From positions 3,936,411 to 4,000,410 of the forward strand of contig QXEO01000406.1 of NCBI GenBank assembly GCA_007115705.1: a DNA stretch of 64,000 bases, in the 5' to 3' direction. The notes beneath the pieces were generated by a model. It searched no databases, was not told where the DNA came from, and saw nothing but the letters and a program-made list of their open reading frames with translations. Below, one piece after another: positions 54,014 through 64,000 of the stretch. Position numbers and translations under genes: made by a program. The first letter of the stretch is position 1, and each line of letters opens with the position of its first letter. The stretch comes from Dactylis glomerata. Its lineage: Eukaryota > Streptophyta > Magnoliopsida > Poales > Poaceae.

Positions 54014-55659
54014 TTCGTCATCGGTATAGGCATCCCCTTGGCTTGTTCCAAGCTTGGGGGAGTGCCGCGGTATCACATCATTACCTTCTGTTTATTTACT
54101 TTTCAAGTAGAGTCTTATCATGAATAGAGAAGTTATCATATAGAATAGTTTGCAGTTGGAAGTATCCTCCTTAGTTAGTTATCTATGTATCCCTTGGTGT
54201 GAGTTGCGGTAATTAAATATTAATGAGAAGTTTTATTGTTTACTTTTCGCACACTTTATGTTAGTCTGCAATCTCTCTTATGTGACTAGTCTTGTTGATT
54301 GGTATTGGTATCATATTGGGAACATGAGTAGATTCAGTTGGTTTTGGCAAACCTAGCTTGGTCAGTAGCAACTTTACCTTGAAGTTTGAGTAGAAAAGAA
54401 TAGAGAAGTGTTTATAGTCACATCACTTCAGTTTTCCTTATGTTTGGCTTATAAGCATTGTTATTCTTAAAGTTAAAATCGTTGTACTTTCAGGGGAGTT
54501 TGCATGATTGTTCTTATTATATGTATGTTTGTCTGTTTCATGCAACTCTTTTGCTTGCTACCCAGCCTTGCTAGCCAAAAACCTGTACTGAGAGGAAATA
54601 CTTCTCGTGCATCCAATTCCCAAAAGCCAAGTCACTTCCAAAGAGTCCACTATAAATTCCTATGCATGGTATTTGTAAGCCATTCCAAGTAAATTTTCAT
54701 GTGCTACCTTTCAAAACTTTCAACTACTTCTCATTTTGTGCCACTGTTTTTAGCTCATGAGGACGTAGTGGATGGGTTTGTTATCTTCCATACTAAATTA
54801 AGTACCCCTCGACTAGGCAGCTTCATCTGCTCGTCATTAATTTTGCAAGAGAGCTGGTCAGACCATTATAATCTTAATTCTAAAAAGAAAGAAAAGGGCA
54901 CTCCTCCAATGGATTGTGAAAGTTGGTCGGCACCCGATGGAATCGGTTAGCCATGGTTTGAGAAAGGAAAAAAGGTGGGGAGGAGTGCAAAGTTTTAAAA
55001 GAGCACCAAAGTGCCAACTAATTAAACATCTCGGAACCGCTCTCACTTGTTTAGTATGGAAGATATCAAGAACTCCGTTGCTAGTCGTTGACAAAAGCAA
55101 CCACCTCTCAAACCAATTTTTACCTCTGTTTTGCAAATAAAAAGCTCTAGCACATGTTTAATCCCTGCTTCCCTCTATCTCAAGCAAGCATTTGAGTTGT
55201 TATGTTTCATTCATCCATATGTTGATCCGTTTAATCATGTTTATTATCTTCCTTGTTTTTGTATAATGCTTTTGTCTGAAGGAATACACCTTTGAAAGCT
55301 CTCTTTGAATGCAAAAGTTTACTTTGTTGAGCATATAGTCCTTGCTATATTAGCTCTGTTTTAAAAGGCTCCATTTAAAAGAGAGAATAGTTTGTTCTCC
55401 ATTCCTTGACCATGAACTAAGGTTTGCCATTGCCAATTATAATTTACCTTGTGTATTCTTATATGTGATTCCCCTTTTACCTATTGCAAGTTTACATCTT
55501 ATAAAGGGAAGTTGCTGTCTATTATGATTTGTGCCTTAGTGAATGTGATGCTTCTTGTTCGTATTTTGATTATCGACACTTCACTCCATAAACCTGTGGT
55601 CATGTTTACCGAGTTTAGCTTATCGCTTGGGGACAAGCGAGGTCTAAGCTTGGGGGGGT
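54014..55659 (+). other. 3' non-coding interior of element 4 with purine tract
   Basis: About 54590-55175 matches element 1 (7860-8390), for example CTATAAATTCCTATGCAT, TTCATGTGCTACCTTTCAAA and AAAGCTCTAGCACATGTTTAA. Otherwise it is T-rich with only short frames. It ends AAGCTTGGGGGGGT, the polypurine tract. Confidence 0.7.
54896..54988 (+). other. Long-range hairpin arms in the 3' interior of element 4
   Basis: GCACTCCTCC (from 54898) pairs with GGAGGAGTGC (54979-54988), about 70 nt apart. Position and arm sequence match the hairpin of element 1, and so does loop text such as GGCACCCGATGGAATC and GTTAGCCATGGTTTGAG. Confidence 0.5.
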
Positions 55660-57169
55660 TGATACGTCCAATTTGCATCACTATTTTGTATCATAATTTA
55701 CTGTTATTCATCGATATATTTCACATTTAGATATGATACTTATGTTATTTCCTTTGTTTTCACATGTTTGATGATCATTGGAGGAGCTGCTGCCGGAGTC
55801 AGGAATCTGCTGGAAAAAGGACCATCAGAAGACCATATTTTGAAGATCAGGAAAATTCCAGAAAAATACCCAGAAATTATAATTTCCCAGAAGACTCACG
55901 AAGCCAGAAGGAGGAGACGAGAGGGGCCAGGAGGCGCCCTCACACATGGGCGGCGCGGCCAGCCCCCTGGCCGCGCGGGGCCCACGTGAGGTCGCCCTGG
56001 CCCACTTCTGCCATCGCCCCTTCGCGTACATCATCGTCCCCGAAAACCTAAGTGAAGGGGGGGTTCAGAGTTAGACACAGCCGCCTCTGCGGGGCGGAGA
56101 ACACCAGAGAGAAAAAGCTCTCCGGCAGAGAGAAATCTGCCGGGGAAATTCCTTCCCGGAGAGGGGAGATCGTCGCCATCGTCATCATCATCGCACCGGA
56201 CTTCATCGGGATCATCATCATCATCATCTCCATCACCAGCACCTTCATCTCCACCATCACCTCGCCATCCCGCTGTAACATCTTGAGTTGGATCTTGTTA
56301 TATTCATAGGGGAAACTTTCCCGGTGTTGATTACTCTTGTAGTTGATGCTATTGAGTGGAACCGTTGAATCAAGGTTTATGTCCAGATTGTTATTTACCA
56401 TTATTTCACCTCTGATCATGATCCATATGATGTCTTGTGAGTAGTTCGTTTAGTTCTTGAGGACATGGGAGAAGTCAAGATGTTAGTAGTGAATTATTGT
56501 TGAGAAATATTTAATGGTTTGATATTGTTGTGGTGCTATTTCACTAGTGGTGTCATGTGAACGTCGACTACATGATACTTCACCATTTATGGGCCTAGTG
56601 AGATGCATTGTGTATTTGGTCACCGACTGTGGGGTTGCCGGAGTGACAGAAACCTAAACCTCCGTTGGGAAACCATTGCACCAGGGAGCGTAGGATCCTA
56701 GAGTTTAAGGCTGTGGTTAGATTTATCTTAATTACTTACTTGTATTTGCGGATGCTTGCAAGGGGTATAATCACAAGTGTGTATTTATCCTAGTAAGGGT
56801 AGTGCGCTAGCACAGGTTCACCCCCATAACACTTACCAAATCAATAAATACTATTGGCTCTATGAAGCGAAAGCTCTTGACAGAAACCTCCCGTGTGTCC
56901 TCGAGAACGTTTGGTTATTATAAGAACACAACCGGCTTGTCCTTTGCTGAATAAAGGATTGGGCCACTTGCTGCAATTATTACTACTGTCTTTTATTTAC
57001 TCGCACTTTATTTACTCGTATTACCAAATATTCCTGAAAACCTGTTTGCTAGTATTTACAGTGATTCCTTGATCAAAACTGCTCATCAACACCTTCTGCT
57101 CCTCGTTGGGTTCGACACTCTTATTTATCGAAAGTACTACGATACACCCCCTATACTTGTGGGTCATCA
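55660..57169 (+). repeat. 3' LTR of element 4
   Basis: It has the same length and ends as the 5' LTR. Differences seen by eye include CACGTGGG/CACATGGG, GGTGCAGC/GGCGCGGC, CTACCAGGG/CTGCCGGGG, CACCAGAC/CACCGGAC and CACTAGGG/CACCAGGG. No indel was noticed. Confidence 0.93.
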
Positions 57170-60100
57170 CTTGCACAAACCATGGTCATCTGCCAAGGAA
57201 GACCAAGAGAACTCCTGTTTAGAAGCACCTCTTTGTGAGAGAGTCCACATGTGAACCCTTGGGATGGCATGTTTGGTATTTTTCCTAGGTGATGCATCAC
57301 TCACCATGACTCCATGCACTGTTTTTCCATTTTTTTTTTGATTTTTTCTGAATTCCCTAGGCCCCCCCTCTGAGATCTAGGTCAAACTCGTGGTGCCATC
57401 AATGTCTGCTAGGTGGGATGGGAACCATGGTTTGGTCTTGGTTCTAGGGTCCCACACCCCTAGGGGACCTTCCTGTATTTTTCCCTAATTTTTCTGGTGT
57501 GCATTTCTTGTAGACCCAGTGCAAAATTGGATTAAAAAGGATTTAGGGCAAAAATAATTCATTATATGGCAGCAGGCTGAGATAATTCCTAACCTCCTGG
57601 ATGTGGCACCCCTGGTAGGTCCCCCACCCATGAAAATTAGAGTGGTGATGTTTTGCACACTGCCCTTGGTGGCCCCTTCACAAAAAAGCACCTGTTTCGA
57701 CCCCTCCGGGCACTCGAAAAATGGGAAATGCATTTTTTATGTGGAAATTGGAAAAACACTAGTTGCAAAAGTGGTTGGGAATGCAAAGATGCACATCTCC
57801 ACCAAAATGGGACCATGGTCCCAAAGTTTGATGTGGAACTTGCACAAACCGTGGTCATCTGCCAAGGAAGACCAAGAGAACTCATGACTGGAAGCACCTC
57901 ACAGTGAGAGAGTCCACAAGTGAACCCTTGGGATGGCATGTTTGGTATTTTACCTAGGTGATGCATCACTCACCATGACTCCATGCACTATTTTTCCATT
58001 TTTTTATTTTTTCTGAATTCCCTAGGCCCCCCTCTGAGATCAAGGTCAAACTCGCGGTGCCATCGATGTCTGCCAGGTGGGGTGGGAAACATGGTTTGGT
58101 CTTGGTTCTAGGGTCCCACACCCCCAGGGGACTTCCCTGTATTTTTCCCCAATTTTTCTGGTGTGCATTTCTTGTAGCCCCAGTGCAAAATTGGATTAAA
58201 AAGGATTTAGGGCAAAACTAATTCATTATATGGCAGCAGGCCGAGATAATTCCTAACTTCCCGGATGTGGCACCCCTGGTAGGTACCCCACCCATGAAAA
58301 TTAGAGTGGTGATGTTTTGCACACTGCCCTTGGTGGCCCCTTCACAAAAAAGCACCTGTTTCGATCCCTCCGGGCACCCGAAAAATGGGAAATGCATTTT
58401 TTATGTGGAAACTAGAAAAATACTAGTTGCAAAAGTGGTTGGGAATGCAAAGATGCACATTTCCACCAAAAATGGGACCATGGTTCCAAAGTTTGCTGTG
58501 GAACTTGCACAAACCATGATCATCTGCCAAGGAAGACCAAGAGAACTCCTGTCTGGAAGCACCTCTCTGTGAGAGAGTCCACAAGTGAACCCTTGGGATG
58601 GCATGTTTGGTATTTTACCTAGGTGATGCATCACTCACCATGACTCCATGCACTGTTTCCCTTTTTTTTATTTTTTCTGAATTCCCTAGGCCCCCCTCTG
58701 AGATCAAGGTCAAACTCGCGGTGCCATCGATGTCTGCCAGGTGGGGTGGGAACCATGGTTTGGTCTTGGTTCTAGGGTCCCAAACCCCCAGGGGACTTCC
58801 CTGTATTTTTCCCCAATTTTTCTGGTGTGCATTTCTTGTAGCCCCAGTGCAAAATTGGATTAAAAAGGATTTAGGGCAAAAATAATTCATTATATGGCAG
58901 CAGGCCGAGATAATTCCTAACCTCCTGGATGTGGCACCCCTGGTAGGTCCCCCACCCATGAAAATTAGAGTGGTGATGTTTTGCACACTGCCCTTGGTGG
59001 CCCCTTCACAAAAAAGCACCTTTTTTGATCCCTCCGGGCACCCGAAAAATGGGAAATGCATTTTTTATGTGGAAACTAGAAAAATACTAGTTACAAAAGT
59101 GGTTGGGAATGCAAAGATGCACATTTCCACCAAAAATGGGACCATGGTTCCAAAGTTTGCTGTGGAACTTGCACAAACCATGGTCATCTGCCAAGGAAGA
59201 CCAAGAGAACTCCTGTCTGGAAGCACCTCTCTGTGAGAGAGTCCACATGTGAATCCTTGGGATGACATGTTTGGTATTTTTCCTAGGTGATGCATCACTC
59301 ACCATGACTCCATGCACTGTTTTTCCATTTTTTTGATTTTTTCTGAATTCCCTAGGCCCCCCTCTGAGATCTAGGTCAAACTCGCGGTGCCATCGATGTC
59401 TGCCATGTGGGTGGGAACCATGGTTTGGTCTTGGTTCTAGGGTCCCACACCCCCAGGCTACCTCCCTGTATTTTTCCCCAATTTTTTGGTGTGCATTTCT
59501 TGTAGCCCCAGTGCAAAATTGGATTAAAAAGGATTTAGGGCAAAAATAATTCATTATATGGCAGCAGGCCGAGATAATTCCTAACCTCCTGGATGTGGCA
59601 CCCCTAGTAGGTCCCCCACCCATGAAAATTAGAGTGGTGATGTTTTGCACAGTGCCCTTGGTGGCCCCTTCACAAAAAAGCACATGTTTCGACACCTCCG
59701 GGCACCCAAAAAATGGGAAATGCATTTTTTATGTGGAAACTGGAAAAACGCTAGTTGCAAAAGTGGTTGGGAATGCAAAGATTCACATCTCCACAAAAAA
59801 TGGGACCATGGTTCAAAAGTTTGCTGTGGAACTTGCACAAACTATGGTCATCTGCCAAGGAAGACCAAGAAAACACCTGTCTGGAAGCACCTCTTTGTGA
59901 GAGAGTCCACATGTGAACCCTTGGGATGGCATGTTTGGTATTTTTCCTAGGTGATTCATCACTCACCATGACTCCATGCACTGTTTTTCCATTTTTGATT
60001 TTTTCTGAATTCCGTAGGCCCCCCTCTGAGATCTAGGTCAAACTCGTCGATGTCTGCCAGGTGGGGTGGGAACCATGGTTTGGTCTTGGTTCTAGGGTCC

Positions 60101-63100
60101 CACACCCCCAGGGGACCTCCCTGTATTTTTCCCCAATTTTCTAGGTGTGCATTTCTTGTAGCCCAAGTGCAAAATTGGATTAAAAAGGATTTAGGGCAAA
60201 AATAATTCATTATATGGCAGCAGGCCGAGATAATTCCAAACCTCCTGGATGTGGCACCCCTGGTAGGTCCCCCACCCATGAAAATTAGAGTGGTGATGTT
60301 TTGCACATTGCCCTTGGTGGCCCCTTCACAGAAAGCACCAGTTTCGACCCCTCCGGGCACCCAAAAAATCGGAAATGCATTTTTATGTGGAAACTGGAAA
60401 AACACTAGTTGCAAAAGTGGTTGGTAATGCAAAGATGCACATCTCCAGTAAAAATGGGACCATGGTTCCAAAGTTTGCTGTGGAACTTGCACAAACCATG
60501 GTCATCTGCCAAGGAAGACCAAGAGAACTCCTGTTTGGAAGCAGCTCTCTGTGAGAGAGTCCACATGTGAACCCTTGGGATGGCATGTTTGGTATTTTTC
60601 CTAGGTGATGCATCACTCACCATGACTCCATGCACTGTTTTTCCATTTTTTTTGATTTTTTCTGAATTCCCTAGGCCCCCCCTCCGAGATCTAGGTCAAA
60701 CTCGTGGTGCCATCGATGTCTGCCAGGTGGCGTGGGAACCATGGTTTGGTCTTGGTTCTAGGGTCCCACACCCCCAGGGGACTTCCCTGTATTTTTCTCC
60801 AATTTTTCTGGTGTGCATTTTTTGTAGCCCTAGTGCAAAATTGGATTAAAAAGGATTTAGGGCAAAAATAATTCATTATATGGCAGCAAGCCGAGATAAT
60901 TCCTAACCTCCTGGATGTGGCACCCCTGGTAGGTCCCCCACCCATGAAAATTAGAGTGGTGATGTTTTGCACACTGCCCTTGGTGGCCCCTTCACAAAAA
61001 AGCACCCGTTTCGACCCCTCCGGGCACCCGAAAAATGGGAAATGCATTTTTTATGTGGAAATTGGAAAAACTCTTGTTGCAAAAGTGGTTGGGAATGCAA
61101 AGATGCACATGTCCACCAAAAATAGGACCATGGTTCCAAAGTTTGCTGTGGAACTTGCACAAACCATGGTCATCTGCCAAGGAAGACCAAGAGAACTCCT
61201 GTCTGGAAGCACCTCTCTGTGAGAGAGTCCACATGTGAACCCTTAGGATGGCATGTTTGGTATTTTTCCTATGTGATGCATCACTCACCATGACTCCATG
61301 CACTATTTTTCCATTTTTTTGATTTTTTCTGAATTCCCTAGGCCCCCCTCCGAGATCTAGGTCAAACTCGTGGTGCCATCGATGTCTGCCAGGTGGGGTG
61401 GGAACCATGGTTTGGTCTTGGTTCTAGGGTCCCACACCCCCAGGGGACTTCCCTGTATTTTTCCCCAATTTTTCTGGTGTGCATTTCTTGTAGCCCCAGT
61501 GCAAAATTGGATTAAAAAGGATTTAGGACAAAAATAATTCATTATATGGCAGCAGGCCGAGATAATTCCTAACCTCCTGGATGTGGCACCCCTGGTAGGT
61601 CCCCCACCCATGAAAATTAGAGTGGTGGTGTTTTGCACACTGCCCTTGGTGGCCCCTTCACAAAAAAGCACATGTTTCGACCCCTCTGGGCACCCGAAAA
61701 ATGGGAAATGTATTTTTTATGTGGAAACTGGAAAAACACTAGTTGCAAAAGTGGTTGGGAATGCAAAGATGCACATCTCCACAAAAAATGGGACCATGGT
61801 TCCAAAGTTTGCTGTGGAACTTGCACAAACCATGGTCATCTGCCAAGGAAGACCAAGAGAACTCCTGTCTGGAAGCACCTCTCTGTGAGAGAGTCCACAT
61901 GTGAACCCTTGGGATGGCATGTTTGGTATTTTTCCTAGGTGATTCATCACTCACCATGACTCCATGCACTATTTTTCCATTTTTTTTATTTTTTCTGAAT
62001 TCCCTAGGCCCCCTCCGAGATCTAGGTCAAACTCGTCGATGTCTGCCAGGTGGGGTGGGAACCATGGTTTGGTCTTGGTTCTAGGGTCCCACACCCCCAG
62101 GGGACCTCCCTGTATTTTTCCCCAATTTTTTTGGTGTGCATTTCTTGTAGCCCCAGTGCAAAATTGGATTAAAAAGGATTTAGGGCAAAAATAATTCATT
62201 ATATGGCAGCAGGCCAAGATAATTCCTAACCTCCTGGATGTGGCACCCCTGGTAGGTTCCCCACCCATGAAAATTAGAGTGGTGATGTTTTGCACACTGC
62301 CCTTGGTGGCCCCTTCACAAAAAAGTACCTGTTTTGACCCCTCCGGGCACCCGAAAAATGGGAAATGCATTTTTATGTGGAAACTGGAAAAACACTAGTT
62401 GCAAAAGTTGTTGGGAATGCAAAGATGCACATCTCCACCAAAAATGGGACCATGGTTCCAAAGTTTGTTGTGGAACTTGCACAAACTATGGTCATCTGCT
62501 AAGGAAGACCAAGAGAACTCCTGTCTGGAAGCACCTCTCTGTGAGAGAGTCCACATGTGAACCCTTGGGATGGCATGTTTGGTATTTTTCCTAGGTGATG
62601 CATAACTCACCATGACTCCATGCACTATTTTTCCATTTTTTTTGATTTTTTCTGAATTCCCTAGGCCCCCTCCGAGATCTAGGTCAAACTCGTGGTGCCA
62701 TCGACGTCTGCCAGGTTGGGTGGGAACCATGGTTTGGTCTTGGTTCTAGGGTCCCACATCCCCAGGGGACTTCCCTGTATTTTCCCCCAATTTTTCTGGT
62801 GTGCATTTCTTGTAGCCCCTGTGCAAAATTGGATTAAAAAGGATTTAGGGCAAAAATAATTCATTATATGGCAGCAGACCGAGATAATTCCTATACTTCT
62901 GGATGTGGCACCCCTGGTAGGTCCCCCACCCATGAAAATTAGAGTGGTGATGTTTTGCACACTGCCCTTGGTGGCCCCTTCACAAAAAGCACATGTTTCG
63001 ACCCCTCCGGGCACCCGAAAAATGGGAAATGCATTTTTTATGTGGAAACTAGAAAAACACTAGTTGCAAAAGTGGTTGGGAATGCAAAGATGCACATCTC

Positions 63101-64000
63101 CACAAAAAATGGGACCATGGTTCCAAAGTTTGTTGTGGAACTTGCACAAACCATGGTCATCTGCCAAGGAAGACCAAGAGAACTCCTGTCTGGAAGCACC
63201 TCTCCGTGAGAGAGTCCACATGTGAACCCTTGGGATGGCATGTTTGGTATTTTTCCTAGGTGACGCATCACTCACCATGACTCCATGCACTGTTTTTCCA
63301 TTTTTTTTGATTTTTTCTGAATTCCCTAGGCCCTCCTCCGAGATCTAGGTCAAAGTCGCGGTGCCATCGATGTCTGCCAGGTGGGGTGGGAACCATGGTT
63401 TGGTCTTGGTTCTAGGGTCCCACACCCCAGGGGACCTCCCTGTATTTTTCCCCAATTTTTCTGGTGTGCATTTCTTGTAGCCCCAGTGCAAAATTGGATT
63501 AAAAAGGATTTAGGGCAAAAATAATTCATTATATGGCAGCAGGCCGAGATAATTCCTAACCTCCTGGATGTGGCACCCCTGGTAGGTCCCCCACCCATGA
63601 AAATTAGAGTGGTGATGTTTTGCACACTGCCCTTGGTGGCCCCTTCACAAAAAAGCACCTGTTTCGATCCCTCCGGGCACCCGAAAAATGGGAAATGCAT
63701 TTTTTATGTGGAAACTAGAAAAACACTAGTTGCAAAAGTGGTTGGGAATGCAAAGATGCACATCTCCACCAAAAATGGGACCATGGTTCCAAAGTTTGTT
63801 GTGGAACTTGCACAAACCATGGTCATCTGCCAAGGAAGACCAAGAGAACTCCTGTCTGGAAGCACCTCTCTGTGAGAGAGTCCACATGTGAACCCTTGGG
63901 ATGGCATGTTTGGTATTTTTCCTAGGTGATGCATCACTCACCATGACTCCATGCACTGTTTTTCCATTTTTTTTGATTTTTTCTGAATTCCCTAGGCCCC
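57170..64000 (+). repeat. Satellite array, block 3, continuing past the window end
   Basis: Anchors lie at 57289, 57958, 58623, 59287, 59951, 60605, 61273, 61939, 62595, 63260 and 63926. Spacings are 669, 665, 664, 664, 654, 668, 666, 656, 665 and 666. Variation is mostly in T/A runs plus shared point changes. The 654 and 656 units share a deletion next to CTCGTCGATGTCTGCC. The unit does not match any satellite I can name. Confidence 0.92.
61583..61888 (+). other. Representative 101-codon frame recurring in the satellite units
   Basis: Starting MAPLVGPPPMKIRVV and ending RELLSGSTSL, the frame recurs at the same phase. It has full length at 58267, 58931, 59595, 60917, 61583 and 63570, and longer or shorter forms elsewhere (36413, 45906, 57603). 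No known domain is recognised. Overlapping antisense frames recur too, so conservation may only reflect unit similarity. It is listed as a candidate, not a gene. Confidence 0.2.

Larger units (their letters stand above)
46814..57169 (+). mobile_element. Full-length Athila-like LTR retrotransposon (element 4), recent
   Basis: Two LTRs of 1510 bp each flank a 7.3 kb interior with a tRNA-Asp primer site, one long gag-pol frame, a downstream coiled-coil ORF and a purine tract (CTTGGGGGGGT). The 5-bp duplication CTTGC (46809-46813 and 57170-57174) is exact. The LTRs differ at about 12 positions by eye. The lack of a chromodomain, the tRNA-Asp primer and an extra ORF after pol all fit the Athila clade. 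In Triticeae, Sabrina/WHAM-type families belong there; the family name is not certain. Confidence 0.93.

Noticed and set aside
58267..63956. Antisense frames in the satellite (MHGVMVSDASPRKNTKH and MMHHLGKIPNMPSQGF types)
   Set aside because: They recur only because the units recur; mutually overlapping on both strands, so at most one could be coding and none shows a domain.

Overview
The window is nuclear DNA of a grass, most likely a Triticeae species (wheat, Aegilops, rye or barley group). The reasons are nested LTR retrotransposons of types common there: Athila-like elements primed by tRNA-Asp, an Angela/BARE-like Copia relic and a very long-LTR element. Small grass-type genes and a tandem satellite are also present. 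There are no bacterial features: no operons, ribosome binding sites or CRISPR. No tRNA or rRNA gene was recognised. Family names are from memory and tentative.

Layout. 1-3982: minus-strand LINE remnant (broken ORF1 plus GC-rich leader). 3983-10414: Athila-like non-autonomous element carrying one ORF of unknown function, its 3' LTR cut short. 10415-16890: minus-strand element with 4.0 kb LTRs and almost no interior. 16891-19045 and 26419-28826: two copies (A and B) of a small non-coding element primed by initiator tRNA-Met, flanking a minus-strand Gypsy remnant (19046-22380) and a decayed Angela-like Copia (22381-26418). 28827-29145: LTR-like fragment. 29146-34500: the only gene-like island. 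It holds an exon with two tandem PB1-like domains (+), a GRF zinc-finger pseudogene (+), and an apparently intact three-exon coiled-coil gene (-). 34501-64000: a tandem satellite of about 666 bp per unit, running off the right end and split by two Athila-like insertions. These are 37274-45428 (gag-protease only, TSD CACAT) and 46814-57169 (full length, long gag-pol ORF plus a downstream coiled-coil ORF, TSD CTTGC).

How parts relate. The three Athila-like elements share the tRNA-Asp primer site and blocks of 3' non-coding sequence. The full-length one (46814-57169) has an uninterrupted polyprotein and LTRs differing at about 12 of 1510 sites. It, or a relative, is the natural candidate to have supplied pol functions to the two that lack them. 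With both insertions removed the satellite is continuous and in register, so the array predates both. The section 10.4-28.8 kb is a chain of truncated elements without clean nested junctions, which suggests repeated deletion and recombination.
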